This document shows positions 26,099-35,141 of a stretch of 64,000 nucleotides of DNA, one piece after another. Position numbers and translations under genes: made by a program. This stretch comes from CADEDV01 sp036383515 (GTDB lineage: Bacteria > Bacteroidota > Bacteroidia > Chitinophagales > Chitinophagaceae): assembly GCA_036383515.1 (NCBI GenBank), contig DASVOE010000006.1, positions 1-64,000 on the forward strand. The letters are read 5' to 3'. The stretch's first letter is position 1; every line of letters starts with the position of its first letter. The notes beneath the pieces were generated by a model. The model saw only the letters and a list, made by a program, of their open reading frames with translations, ran no database searches and had not been told where the DNA came from.

Positions 26099-27118
26099 AT
26101 GAAAAAATATTTTTCTTTTTTGATCGCTTCTTTTCTGATAGCAGGTATAGCTATAGCACAACCTGAAGATGTAAAAACATTACAGGCTACGGCAAAGTCT
26201 TTTATGCTATCCGGTGATTACAATAATGCGATAGTGGTATTGAACAGGGCATTGGAACAGGATAAAAATAATCTTGAACTGCAGAAAGATCTTATTCAAA
26301 CCTATTACCTGAAACAGGATTTTGATAAAGCATTGGAAGGAGTCAAGACCATTGTAGATCGTGAAGATGCCGATGTAATGACGTACCAGATCGCCGGCAA
26401 TGTATACAAAGCCCTGGAAGAGGTAAAGGATTGTGAGAAAATGTATAAAAAAGCGCTGAAGAAATTTCCAAAAAGCGGTCCTCTATATAGTGAGTATGGA
26501 GAATTATTGTGGGCATTAAAAGATTACTCCGCCATTGATTTATGGGAAAAGGGTATACAGATAGACCCGGCTTATGGCGGCAACTATTACAATGCAGCCC
26601 TTTTTTATTTTTATACAAAAGATAAAGTATGGAGCCTGGTATACGGAGAGATCTTTGTGAATATGGAAAGCCTGAGTGCAAGAGGCGCTGCGATGAAAGA
26701 ATTATTATTCCAGGCCTATAAAGAAAAATTATTTACTGACCCCGATTTGCTGAAGGGAGAAGAAAAAAATAAAAGTGAATTTGCAAAAGCGTTTTTGGAG
26801 GTGATGGGCAAACAATCTTCTTTAACCAGCAAAGGAATCACTATTGAAACGCTGACCATGATCCGCACCCGTTTCATATTGGATTGGTATAACAGTCACT
26901 CCACTAAATTTCCTTTCCGTTTATTTGATTACCAGCAACAGCTGATCCGCGAAGGCATGTTTGATGCATATAATCAATGGTTGTTTGGTCCTGTTGATAA
27001 CCTTGCTGCTTATGATAACTGGACAAAAACACATGGAGAACAGTTCACTGCTTTTAATACTTTCCAGCGCAGCCGTGTGTTCAGGGTGCCACCGGGGCAA
27101 TATTACCAGGTAAAATAA
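26099..27118 (+). CDS. Secreted tetratricopeptide-repeat protein
   Basis: 339 residues with a signal peptide (MKKYFSFLIASFLIAGIAIAQ). About four TPR-like units follow (GDYNNAIVVLNRALEQDKNN, QDFDKALEGVKTIVDRED, YKALEEVKDCEKMYKKALKKFP, GLIQIDPAYG-type repeats). The C-terminal half (after about residue 200) is helical, unrecognised and ends FRVPPGQYYQVK. It is probably a periplasmic scaffold, but there is no partner gene to say for what. Confidence 0.7.
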   Translation: MKKYFSFLIASFLIAGIAIAQPEDVKTLQATAKSFMLSGDYNNAIVVLNRALEQDKNNLELQKDLIQTYYLKQDFDKALEGVKTIVDREDADVMTYQIAGNVYKALEEVKDCEKMYKKALKKFPKSGPLYSEYGELLWALKDYSAIDLWEKGIQIDPAYGGNYYNAALFYFYTKDKVWSLVYGEIFVNMESLSARGAAMKELLFQAYKEKLFTDPDLLKGEEKNKSEFAKAFLEVMGKQSSLTSKGITIETLTMIRTRFILDWYNSHSTKFPFRLFDYQQQLIREGMFDAYNQWLFGPVDNLAAYDNWTKTHGEQFTAFNTFQRSRVFRVPPGQYYQVK

Positions 27119-27146
27119 AGGATATTTCAGTAGTTCAAAAATTGAT

Positions 27147-27656
27147 ATGAGAAAAATTTTAATCCTATTAACTTTATTTCTCTCAGTAATTTCCTTCGGG
27201 CAAAAAAAAGAAACTTATCAAAACATAAGGGGTTTAACTCTTATTGACTCTATTGATTTTTATGAAATAAGTGGTAGCTTTTCAAAAAGTAATGGTCACA
27301 CAGGCTATCGTTTTCAGCTTGACTCAAATATGACGTTTCATAAAATTGACTTTGACTGTATATCAAGATTTAAAGTTGATAGTGGCACATGGTTCATTAA
27401 AAACAATAAAAAACTAATTTTCAATTCATCTGACCATATCCTCTCATTTGATATTTTTAAGTTTGATAATTTCTACTTTTTAATTTTACCCTCAGAAAGG
27501 AAAAAATTTATAGCCGATCTTAATGCTGAGAGAAAAAAACTCAGAAATACCAGGGCCTTTGTAACTGATAATAAAAGATATTCGATTGATTATTTAGTTG
27601 GATTTAGGTTGGTAAATAAATATTATGCGAAAGAAATCGAGGATTTTTTGATATAG
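27147..27656 (+). CDS. Hypothetical secreted protein
   Basis: 169 residues with a signal peptide (MRKILILLTLFLSVISFG). The mature part is rich in Phe, Lys and Asp and not recognised (FKVDSGTWFIKNNKKLIFNSS suggests a beta-rich fold). The gene is clearly more AT-rich than its neighbours and lies 28 bases after the TPR gene, so it may be a recent acquisition read on the same mRNA. A terminator follows. Confidence 0.5.
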   Translation: MRKILILLTLFLSVISFGQKKETYQNIRGLTLIDSIDFYEISGSFSKSNGHTGYRFQLDSNMTFHKIDFDCISRFKVDSGTWFIKNNKKLIFNSSDHILSFDIFKFDNFYFLILPSERKKFIADLNAERKKLRNTRAFVTDNKRYSIDYLVGFRLVNKYYAKEIEDFLI

Positions 27657-27689
27657 GCATGAGTGGCTAATCTAGTATGAAAATTATTG

Positions 27690-27720
27690 AACCTCTCGGT
27701 TAAAACGGGGAGGTTTTTTT
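27690..27720 (+). terminator. Rho-independent terminator
   Basis: AACCTCTCG faces CGGGGAGGTT (one unpaired base) around a TTAAAA-type loop, followed by seven T. Confidence 0.85.
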
Positions 27721-27792
27721 ATCTATCCTTTTTTACCTAATTTGTTTACCGGTTGCATCCTCACTTATATATATGATTAACACAATCACCCC

Positions 27793-29580
27793 ATGACAGA
27801 ACCCCGCCGATTATTTGATTGTCTCAACTATCAATTAGAGAATTTTCCACTGGAAACTCTTTTTGCTGCAAAAGAAGGAGGTGAATGGAAAAGTTATAGT
27901 ACAAAGCAGGTGCAGGAGACCGTAAACCAGCTAAGTGCCGGTTTGCAGGCTATGGGTATCGGTGGCGGAGATATGAGTGTGGAGGGAAGAGATAAGATTG
28001 CCGTATTAAGTAAGAACCGGCCCGAATGGATGATACTGGATCTTGCGGTACAACAAACCGGTGCCGTTCTCGTTCCGGTTTATCCAACGATCAATGTAAA
28101 CGAACTCCAGTTTATTTTGAATGATGCCCAGGTGAAAATGGTTTTTGTAAACGACCAGGAACTATATCATAAGGTAGTTAGCATTAAAGACAAAACACCA
28201 TCTGTAAAAGATATTTTCACGTATGATCATGTTCCCAATGCCCGTCACTGGAAAGAGTTATTAAAGGAGTTGACAGCCGACAGCCAGGAAAGGATCAAAG
28301 CAGCGGCTGCAAAAATTCAGTATGAGGATTTAGCTACCATCATTTATACATCGGGCACTACCGGCACACCAAAAGGAGTAATGCTATCACACCGCAACAT
28401 ATTGAGTAATGTAATGGATAGCCGTGAATGTTTTGATGAGATAGGCATCCGCAATGAAAGAGCATTAAGTTTTTTACCGCTCAATCATATTTTTGAACGC
28501 ATGGTTACTTATATCTACCTGTTTACCGGTGTAAGCATTTATTATGCAGAAAGCCTCGACACGATCGGTGATAATCTTAAGGAGGTGAAACCAGCATTAT
28601 TCACTACCGTTCCCCGCCTGCTCGAAAAAACCTATGAAAAGATCATGGCGAAAGCGGCCGACTTAAAAGGCATCCGCAAAAAACTTTTCTTTTGGGCATT
28701 GGAACTGGGTAAAAATTTTGAGATCAATAAAAACAAAGGCGCCTGGTATACTATGCAGCTTGCCATTGCCAATAAACTTGTGTTCAGCAAATGGCGGGAA
28801 GCATTGGGTGGAAATATCCGGGCCATCGTTACCGGTTCGGCTGCATGCCAGGTGAAGCTGTTGAAAATTTTTACCGCTGCGAAAATAGTTATTATGGAAG
28901 GTTATGGTCTCACAGAAACCTCACCGGTCATCAGTGTAAACCGTTTCCTGGAAAAAGGCCGGATGTTTGGAACCGTCGGTCCATTAATAAAAGATGTTGA
29001 AGTAAAAATGGCTGAAGATGGGGAGATACTTTGCAAAGGCCCCAATGTAATGATGGGTTATTACAAACGTTCTGACCTGACGGATGAAGTAATGAAAGAT
29101 GGCTGGTTCAGTACCGGTGATATCGGCACCATCGTGGATAATAAATTTTTAAAGATCACGGATCGCAAAAAAGAGATATTCAAAACCAGTGGTGGTAAAT
29201 ATGTGGCGCCATTGCCCATTGAAAACAAAATGAAAGAGTCCCGGTGGATAGAACAGATGATCGTTGTAGGCGCTGACAGAAAATTTGCCGGCGCTCTTAT
29301 TGTCCCTTCTTACCCGGCATTGAAAGAATGGTATGCAGAACAGGGAAAAGAATATCCGGGGAATGATGCCGTAGTGAAAGATCCCAAAGTCCTTGAATTA
29401 TTCAAAGACAATGTTGAACGCTACAATCAATTCTTCAACCAGGTAGAACAGATAAAGAAGTTTGAATTACTTCCTTACGAGTGGACGGTAGATGGTGGTG
29501 AGATGACACCGACGATGAAATTAAAGCGAAAAGTGATTATGGAGAAGTATAGAGATGCGGTGGAGAGGATTTATCAATGA
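27793..29580 (+). CDS. fadD: Long-chain fatty-acid/AMP-dependent CoA ligase
   Basis: 595 residues. The AMP-binding P-loop YTSGTTGTPKG is at about 185-195, followed by MLSHRNI, FLPLNHIFERM, EGYGLTETSP (about 375) and STGDIGTI, and ITDRKKEIFKTSGGKYVAP near 455. This is the long-chain acyl-CoA synthetase branch typical of Bacteroidota, which activates fatty acids with ATP and CoA. Soluble or membrane-associated, no signal peptide. Its last 122 bases occur again at 30467-30588, with a BRO-family gene in between, so this 3' end may have been replaced by an inserted element. The gene symbol reflects the family, not a proven specificity. Confidence 0.93.
   Translation: MTEPRRLFDCLNYQLENFPLETLFAAKEGGEWKSYSTKQVQETVNQLSAGLQAMGIGGGDMSVEGRDKIAVLSKNRPEWMILDLAVQQTGAVLVPVYPTINVNELQFILNDAQVKMVFVNDQELYHKVVSIKDKTPSVKDIFTYDHVPNARHWKELLKELTADSQERIKAAAAKIQYEDLATIIYTSGTTGTPKGVMLSHRNILSNVMDSRECFDEIGIRNERALSFLPLNHIFERMVTYIYLFTGVSIYYAESLDTIGDNLKEVKPALFTTVPRLLEKTYEKIMAKAADLKGIRKKLFFWALELGKNFEINKNKGAWYTMQLAIANKLVFSKWREALGGNIRAIVTGSAACQVKLLKIFTAAKIVIMEGYGLTETSPVISVNRFLEKGRMFGTVGPLIKDVEVKMAEDGEILCKGPNVMMGYYKRSDLTDEVMKDGWFSTGDIGTIVDNKFLKITDRKKEIFKTSGGKYVAPLPIENKMKESRWIEQMIVVGADRKFAGALIVPSYPALKEWYAEQGKEYPGNDAVVKDPKVLELFKDNVERYNQFFNQVEQIKKFELLPYEWTVDGGEMTPTMKLKRKVIMEKYRDAVERIYQ
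29453..29574 (+). repeat. Direct repeat, copy 1 (end of fadD)
   Basis: 122 bases, differing at three positions from 30467-30588. All three changes are at third codon positions and keep the protein the same (FELLPYEWTVDGGEM and on). It is the in-frame 3' end of fadD. Confidence 0.95.
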
Positions 29581-29598
29581 ATGAGTCTTATTCTTTTG

Positions 29599-30435
29599 TC
29601 ATTTCTTTTTTCCACTATTCAGTTGTTTAGTATTTTTTGATCCAGTTAAATAGTTTTCAGTTGAAACTACTTTTTTACCTGTCTTAGTTTCAAGATCTCT
29701 TCTCGCTTTACCGGCCACCGAACCACCCTGTTTAGCTACAATTTGGTTTTCGATAAAACCTTTCGGGTTTTTCGTCTTTACAATAGCCGTTGTTGAAGCC
29801 TCGCCAAGCATGGAAAATATTAATTCAAGATCGTTCATATGGTCTCGCAAGTTTTGGCTTTTTAATCCTTTTACTTTTTTATATTCAGCAGGTGTCAAAC
29901 CAAAAGTAGCTTTTGAAATTTCAGCAGTCAGTATAGCATATTCCTTTTGTTGCTTTACACCCCTGTTTTTCCATTCTTCAGTCAATTCTTCACGAATGGC
30001 GATACTACGCATCCGTTTTTCAATCCAGTCGTCCGGATACCCTTTCAACTTGTATAATTCCCTGGTGCGTTGGGTTGCGAGCTCGGGGTTTTCTATTTCA
30101 TCTAACCTGTCAGAACCTACTTGTGCTAGCCATAGTTTGAAAGGTTCTGCTTTAGGTGATGGGATGGATTGAATTATTCGCAAGAGCCCTTGTGCATTAG
30201 CACAATTCAGTTTTTGTTTACCTCCTGAAGTATCAATCAAAAGGGGGGTGACAATTTGTCCCCACCCTTGCGAAAGCAGTTCATCCCGCTTACGCATTTT
30301 CTTGATATAATCTGTTGGGTTGAGAGTATCAGTCAATATCTGTACTACATCAGCAACAGCGAAATACCATTTTTGATCGAACTCATTCCAAACCGTTCTT
30401 ATTTGCTTGCTTTCAAACAATTTTATGTTACCCAT
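29599..30435 (-). CDS. BRO-family / DinD-like protein (phage antirepressor type)
   Basis: 278 residues. The N-terminal 110 residues form a Bro-N domain (WYFAVADVVQILTDTLNPTDYIKKMRKRD, then KQKLNCANAQGLLRIIQSIPSP, AEPFKLWLA). The C-terminal part (about 120-240) resembles DNA-damage-inducible protein D (FGLTPAEYKKVKGLKSQNLRDHMNDLELI) and ends with GGSVAGKARRDLE. BRO and DinD proteins occur in phages, viruses and mobile islands and act on DNA or as antirepressors. The gene is reversed relative to fadD and lies exactly between two copies of the fadD 3' end, so it is most likely the cargo of an inserted element. Confidence 0.8.
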   Translation of the reverse strand: MGNIKLFESKQIRTVWNEFDQKWYFAVADVVQILTDTLNPTDYIKKMRKRDELLSQGWGQIVTPLLIDTSGGKQKLNCANAQGLLRIIQSIPSPKAEPFKLWLAQVGSDRLDEIENPELATQRTRELYKLKGYPDDWIEKRMRSIAIREELTEEWKNRGVKQQKEYAILTAEISKATFGLTPAEYKKVKGLKSQNLRDHMNDLELIFSMLGEASTTAIVKTKNPKGFIENQIVAKQGGSVAGKARRDLETKTGKKVVSTENYLTGSKNTKQLNSGKKK

Positions 30436-30466
30436 AAATCAAAAATACAGAATATCATTTTGCAGG

Positions 30467-30588
30467 TAAAGAAGTTTGAATTACTTCCTTATGAATGGAC
30501 GGTAGATGGCGGTGAGATGACACCGACGATGAAATTAAAGCGAAAAGTGATTATGGAGAAGTATAGAGATGCGGTGGAGAGGATTTAT
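30467..30588 (+). repeat. Direct repeat, copy 2 (orphan fadD 3' end)
   Basis: Same 122 bases as 29453-29574 with three synonymous differences, then GCATGA, giving the alternative end IYA-stop in place of IYQ-stop. To the left, CAGGTA in both copies is followed by nine extra bases only in copy 1. No start codon or upstream fadD sequence is attached, so this copy is not a functional gene. Confidence 0.95.
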
Positions 30589-30610
30589 GCATGACATCAA
30601 TGCTCTACAG

Positions 30611-31087
30611 TTATTGTTCCCGACTTACATGCAACATCTTTTCAAATCTATTTCGCAGTCTTGTCGTATACATTCTTATTAGCCCAAATAATATCAAATT
30701 GAAGAAAGGAAAAAACAATAACTTAAAAATCTTATCTCCTTCACTAAAAGTGTCAACACCAAACAATTCGCATAGAAATAGAATTGTCAACAAATAAAAG
30801 AATAAAACAAACCCTGAGTTGGGTCTAAGTGTTGTATTAATTATTGTCTTGTTGTTGTCAGCAGAAAGAGTGCCATTTAAATAAGCCGGGCTTCTCTCAA
30901 TCCAGTCTATGATTACAAAACTCCATTTGTGTGTCAACCTGAAGCTATTATCGTCGTATATTTTTCCTGTAATATTTTTTGAAGAATCATACCATCGCCT
31001 GTTTACAATTAATTTTATCTCGGATCGAACATTCTCTATGCTATCGTTTACTTTGTACTTGTTTTTTTGAGTAAAAAATATATTCAT
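30611..31087 (-). CDS. Hypothetical protein with two membrane segments
   Basis: 158 residues. The N-terminal 90 residues are polar (SEIKLIVNRRWYDSS, FRLTHKWSFVIIDWIERSPAYL), followed by two hydrophobic segments (GFVLFFYLLTILFLCELF and IFKLLFFPFFNLILFGLI) and a basic tail. No family recognised. The gene is AT-rich like the small genes at the left of the window and lies just outside copy 2 of the fadD repeat, so it may be foreign or may be the original neighbour. Confidence 0.5.
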   Translation of the reverse strand: MNIFFTQKNKYKVNDSIENVRSEIKLIVNRRWYDSSKNITGKIYDDNSFRLTHKWSFVIIDWIERSPAYLNGTLSADNNKTIINTTLRPNSGFVLFFYLLTILFLCELFGVDTFSEGDKIFKLLFFPFFNLILFGLIRMYTTRLRNRFEKMLHVSREQ

Positions 31088-31154
31088 TCGTGTTTACTAA
31101 TTTGTTAGACTTTTAATTGCCTGGCGTATAAATATACTATCCTAAGCCACAATT

Positions 31155-31178
31155 AAAAAACTCCCCAACCGGGGAGTT
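31155..31178 (-). terminator. Terminator of the pectin locus
   Basis: On the minus strand AACTCCCC and GGGGAGTT form an 8-bp perfect stem with a 4-base loop and run into TTTTTTAATT. It lies 19 bases after the transporter stop, at the end of about 33 kb of co-directional genes. Confidence 0.85.
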
Positions 31179-31196
31179 ACTACTTTCTTTCAGCAA

Positions 31197-32570
31197 TTAC
31201 AGATCAGTAATTGGCTTATACTTCGGCACCAATGCTTTCATTACTCCCCATGCAATTAAATAGGCGACCGCACAAAAAGCAAACATGATGGTATAACCTG
31301 TCTGGATATGCCCTAATGCTTTATAATGATCGAAAACAGCACCACCAATTTTAGAAACGGCCACACCACCTAAACCACCAGCCATGCCACCAATGCCCAC
31401 CACCGATCCAACTGCTTTTTTAGGAAACATATCAGATACAGTAGTGAAGATATTAGCACTCCATGCCTGGTGTGCTGAAGCGCCAATACCAATCAGGATA
31501 ACCGGTACCCAGAAGGAGATATAACCTAAAGGTTGTGCAGCCAGCACTACCAATGGTATCAATGCGATCAGTAACATCGCCTTCATCCTGCCATCATAAG
31601 GCTGGTATCCTTTCTTTATAAAGTACATCGGGAACCAACCACCACCGATACTTCCGAACATCGTCATACTATACAATACAGCTAACGGAATCATGATCTC
31701 CGTTTTAACCATGCCATATTGTGCTTCCAGGTATTTAGGCAACCAGAAAAGAAAGAACCACCATACGCCGTCTGTCATCATTTTACCAAAAGCAAATGCC
31801 CAGGTTTGTTTGTAGGTCAGCAATTTTATCCAGGATACTTTATCTGTTTTGGCATTTTCTGCTGCTGAAGAAATAGCTGCATTATCGTCTTTATCACTTT
31901 CAATATATGCCAGTTCTGCTGCTGATAATTTTTTCTGCCTGCGTGGTGTATCATAATACTGGCGCCAGAAAAATATCCATAAAAAACCAACACCTCCAAT
32001 GATGATGAATGCCCATTGCCAACCCCATTGTGAAGCTATCCAGGGAACGGTCAATGGCGCTAAGATGGCACCAATATTACTGCCCGAATTAAAAATGCCT
32101 GTTGCAAAGGATCGTTCTTTCTTTGGAAAATATTCAGCGGTTGCTTTTATCGCTGCCGGAAAATTACCTGCCTCACCAAAACCAAGTACAGCCCTGGCTA
32201 CCATAAAACCTGCAATGGATACGGGAACAGCCCCTATACCAATCCAGGAGAGAAGATCAGAAGTAGCAGTGCCGATATATATAGCCCCGGCATGCATAAC
32301 AGCCCCTATGGACCAAATGATGATCGCCCAGGTAAAGCCAGCTTTGGTTCCTAATTTATCAATGATGCGACCGGCAAATAACATGGAAATGGCATAGACA
32401 AATTGAAATACGGCCGTGATGTTGGCATAATCGGTATTACTCCAACCAAACTCTTTGGAAAGATCGGGTGCCAGCAAACTCAATACCTGGCGGTCGAGAT
32501 AATTAACTGTTGTTGCAAAAAACAAAAGTGCACAGATCGTCCACCTGTATTTTCCTATGGCTTGCTGCAT
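31197..32570 (-). CDS. exuT: MFS hexuronate transporter, ExuT-like
   Basis: 457 residues with about 12 membrane segments. The N-terminus (RWTICALLFFATTVNYLDRQVLSLLAP) and the loop motif AGRIIDKLGTKAGF are typical of the anion:cation symporter branch (ExuT, GudP) of the MFS. In E. coli ExuT imports galacturonate and glucuronate with protons. Being the last gene after uxaB, uxaA, uxaC, kdgK and eda strongly suggests galacturonate or a related uronate as substrate. A terminator follows. Confidence 0.88.
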   Translation of the reverse strand: MQQAIGKYRWTICALLFFATTVNYLDRQVLSLLAPDLSKEFGWSNTDYANITAVFQFVYAISMLFAGRIIDKLGTKAGFTWAIIIWSIGAVMHAGAIYIGTATSDLLSWIGIGAVPVSIAGFMVARAVLGFGEAGNFPAAIKATAEYFPKKERSFATGIFNSGSNIGAILAPLTVPWIASQWGWQWAFIIIGGVGFLWIFFWRQYYDTPRRQKKLSAAELAYIESDKDDNAAISSAAENAKTDKVSWIKLLTYKQTWAFAFGKMMTDGVWWFFLFWLPKYLEAQYGMVKTEIMIPLAVLYSMTMFGSIGGGWFPMYFIKKGYQPYDGRMKAMLLIALIPLVVLAAQPLGYISFWVPVILIGIGASAHQAWSANIFTTVSDMFPKKAVGSVVGIGGMAGGLGGVAVSKIGGAVFDHYKALGHIQTGYTIMFAFCAVAYLIAWGVMKALVPKYKPITDL

Positions 32571-32630
32571 GGTAATCGTTTGCCCCCATTCCCTGAAGGG
32601 AAATAAAGAAATCCTTACGGGATGGAGAGG

Positions 32631-33293
32631 TTATTTTTTTATTGATTGAATTAACTCGAGAACCTTTTTTGTTTCAACTTCAATAGTTGAATAGTCTTTT
32701 GCTTCCATCAACTTTTTGCTGATCAGCTTACTGCCCATACCTACTGCACATACACCGGCTTTGTACCAGCCTTCAATGTTCTCCCTCGTTGTATCCACCC
32801 CGCCAGTAGGCATAAACAATAGTTTAGGAAAAATATCTTTGATACCACTTAAAAATTCAGGGCCCAGCATGTTGCCGGGAAAAAGTTTTATAAACGTGAT
32901 ACCGGCATTTTCCGCTGCAATGATCTCGCTGGGTGTCATACAACCCGGTGCATAAAAAATATCTTTACCTACTGCATGCTTCGCTACTTCTGCAACAAAA
33001 CCCGGGCTCACCAAAAAGTCGGCACCGGCAGCAAGATAGTCTTCTGCCTGTTGTAAATTTTTAATTGTTCCCACACCGAGTAATAAACCTTCCATCTCAC
33101 TGTTCCTCACTTCCACCATTTTTTTAAAGTTACTCAGGGCAGCTTCACCACGGTTGGTATATTCGATAGCTTTTACACCAGCTTTATACACGGCTCTTAA
33201 TACTTGCAGGGTTACGGTTTCATCGGCATTGAAATACAAAGGGAGCATTCCCTGTTGTACAATTGCATCTGCTACTTGTTTGCTTGGGATCAT
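32631..33293 (-). CDS. eda: 2-dehydro-3-deoxy-6-phosphogluconate (KDPG) aldolase
   Basis: 220 residues from ATG 33293; a GTG seven codons upstream is possible but the ATG has the AT-rich lead typical here. The Schiff-base lysine is in ITFIKLFPG (about residue 136), and the general-base Glu is in AIEYTNRG (about 44); MPTGGVD binds phosphate. It splits KDPG into pyruvate and glyceraldehyde 3-phosphate, the last step of the uronate pathway after KdgK. It follows the YhcH gene and precedes the transporter gene. Confidence 0.94.
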   Translation of the reverse strand: MIPSKQVADAIVQQGMLPLYFNADETVTLQVLRAVYKAGVKAIEYTNRGEAALSNFKKMVEVRNSEMEGLLLGVGTIKNLQQAEDYLAAGADFLVSPGFVAEVAKHAVGKDIFYAPGCMTPSEIIAAENAGITFIKLFPGNMLGPEFLSGIKDIFPKLLFMPTGGVDTTRENIEGWYKAGVCAVGMGSKLISKKLMEAKDYSTIEVETKKVLELIQSIKK

Positions 33294-33318
33294 TTTTTTA
33301 TTTTTTGGCCTCACCCAA

Positions 33319-33337
33319 CCCTCTCCAAGGGAGAGGG
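33319..33337. repeat. CT/GA-rich inverted repeat between eda and the YhcH gene
   Basis: CCCTCTCC and GGAGAGGG with a 3-base loop, preceded by CCTCACCCAA. Short repeats of this kind recur at 36737-36752 and 49736-49978. Confidence 0.7.
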
Positions 33338-33389
33338 CTTAGAATCTGGTTTGATATTATTTCCTCTGCTTATACTTATAGCATTGGAT

Positions 33390-33842
33390 TTATATTTTTA
33401 CTTTAATCACTAATTTTTTAATCAATTCATCACCGATCATCGGGGCATGCACATCTTCCGGAAAGAAGATAGCGAACTGGCTATCTGTTAAATGAAAAAA
33501 AGTATCGGGATGATCACTGTATAACTGCACATCTTTTTCTTCATTGTAACCGCCATTGGGAGTAATACATTTTTCCCTGGGCTTCCAGCCGATCTGCTCT
33601 TCACCACTGATACAAAGCTGTATATCGATATGCTTGTTATGACATTCAAACTTGGCAATGGATTCGGCTGCCGTTACTCCTTTCTTATCGGAAATGATAG
33701 CTCTTAAATTATCCCCGTCAATTTCTGACTTGCCTGCTTCTGCATTGTTAAGATCCGTTGCATTGATATAAGCAAATGCTTTTTCAAACAAAGGATGAAC
33801 AGCGAAGTATTTAGATGCGTTTTTTATGGTATCAATTATCAT
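33390..33842 (-). CDS. YhcH/YjgK/YiaL family protein (DUF386)
   Basis: 150 residues. Family marks are visible: CHNKHIDIQLCISGEEQIGW, YNEEKDVQLYSDHPDTFFHL and FAIFFPEDVHAPMIG, which supply the cupin-fold metal ligands (H, E/D, H). A member of this family, NanQ (YhcH), is a sialic-acid anomerase; others sit in pathways for gulonate or uronates. Between kdgK and eda it may catalyse anomer or ring interconversion of a uronate or keto-deoxy sugar; that is inferred from context only. Length is normal. Confidence 0.88.
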   Translation of the reverse strand: MIIDTIKNASKYFAVHPLFEKAFAYINATDLNNAEAGKSEIDGDNLRAIISDKKGVTAAESIAKFECHNKHIDIQLCISGEEQIGWKPREKCITPNGGYNEEKDVQLYSDHPDTFFHLTDSQFAIFFPEDVHAPMIGDELIKKLVIKVKI

Positions 33843-33923
33843 GTTGAGTTTTTTTTCTCTCGCAGCGGCGCAAAGACGCAGCGGTTTCTGATATAATTGC
33901 TCAATAACGGTATACAGTACAAG

Positions 33924-33941
33924 ATCCGATAATTATCGGAT
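33924..33941. repeat. 18-bp palindrome
   Basis: ATCCGATAATTATCGGAT, a perfect palindrome in the 158-base gap between kdgK and the YhcH gene. It shares the CCGATA..TATCGG frame with the palindromes at 36864 and 55822. Confidence 0.7.
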
Positions 33942-34000
33942 GCGACGCAACGATGTTCATCAGGGAACTAATGCTGGTAACACAATCACTATTATCTGCT

Positions 34001-35026
34001 TTATCGCTGCACTCTTCCGCTACCATCTCCCTTCACCAACTCTTTCACTTCATTCAATGTAGCATGATTGAGATCACCGGGTATTGTATGCTTGATCGCT
34101 GATGCGGCTACACCAAATTCGGCAGCATCCGGCATGGGCATACCCGTTACCAATCCATAAATAAAACCACTGGCAAATGAATCACCACTGCCTACCCGGT
34201 CAACGATACGTACATTGTATTGTTTGGTATGATAAAACTCGGAACCATCATACACCAATGCACTCCAGCCATTATCACTGGCACTATGACTCTCCCTCAG
34301 GGAAGAAGCAATGTATTTGAATCCGAATTTCTCTTTCATTTGTTTGAACACATCCTTAAAGCCTTCGAGGTTCAATTCACCCTTGGTAACATCCGTATCT
34401 TTTGCTTTAAAGCCCAGCGTAGTATCTGCATCTTCCTCATTACCGATACAAACATCCACATATTTGCAAAGCTTCGTCATCACCTCTCTTGCTTTTTCTT
34501 TACTCCATAATTTTTTACGGTAGTTCAAATCTATACTGGTTGTGATGCCTTTTGCTTTAGCAGCTTTTAATGCAGCTTCGGTAAGTGCAGCGGCTTTGTC
34601 GCTTAATGCAGGCGTGATGCCTGTAGTATGAAACCAACTGGCTCCATCCAATATTTTTTCAAAATCAAATTCCGAAATATCAACATCAGCAATAGATGCA
34701 CCGGCACGGTCATATACCACTTGTGATGCCCGCATAGAAGCTCCTGTTTCCAGGAAATAAATACCGAGCCTGTCGCCACCCCTTACGATGAATTGTGTAT
34801 CTACACCATAGCGGCGAAGGTGATTAATAGCTGACTGGCCAATAGGATTGTTAGGCACTTTGGTAACAAAAGTTCCGTTCAGTCCATAATTACACAACGC
34901 TGCCGCTACATTGGCTTCGCCACCACCATAGGTAACATCAAATGTATCTGCTTGCACAAAACGTTTAAAATCGGGAGTTGATAAGCGCAACATAATTTCT
35001 CCCAGCGTTACTACTTTTTTTGACAT
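34001..35026 (-). CDS. kdgK: 2-keto-3-deoxygluconate kinase (PfkB family)
   Basis: 341 residues. The PfkB signatures are present: GGGEANVAAALCNYG near residue 35 and DRVGSGDSFASGF at about 276-288, with the catalytic Asp. The sugar site part (ETGASMRASQVVYDRAGAS) fits KDG kinases. It makes KDPG from the KDG produced by UxaA. It lies between uxaC and the YhcH gene. A possible -7 element (TATCTTTC, 35067-35060) and a palindrome (35142-35161) lie upstream, so it may have its own promoter. Confidence 0.92.
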   Translation of the reverse strand: MSKKVVTLGEIMLRLSTPDFKRFVQADTFDVTYGGGEANVAAALCNYGLNGTFVTKVPNNPIGQSAINHLRRYGVDTQFIVRGGDRLGIYFLETGASMRASQVVYDRAGASIADVDISEFDFEKILDGASWFHTTGITPALSDKAAALTEAALKAAKAKGITTSIDLNYRKKLWSKEKAREVMTKLCKYVDVCIGNEEDADTTLGFKAKDTDVTKGELNLEGFKDVFKQMKEKFGFKYIASSLRESHSASDNGWSALVYDGSEFYHTKQYNVRIVDRVGSGDSFASGFIYGLVTGMPMPDAAEFGVAASAIKHTIPGDLNHATLNEVKELVKGDGSGRVQR

Positions 35027-35141
35027 GTCCTTTTATTTGATTTTATATGTTAAGGGGATGAAAGATACAGTAAGTGAAGCGAATACAGTTTCCCCGTTTG
35101 CTGTTTTATTGTTTTGTTTTTCCGGCATCATTACCGCTTGC

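Noticed and set aside
29453..30588. Insertion sequence or transposon flanked by target-site duplications
   Set aside because: The repeats are 122 bases of coding sequence, far longer than transposon target duplications, and there is no transposase or terminal inverted repeat.
30256..30594. A 112-codon plus-strand gene ending in the fadD C-terminus
   Set aside because: Only the last 43 codons match fadD; the rest is antisense to the BRO gene. It is the orphan repeat copy, not a gene.
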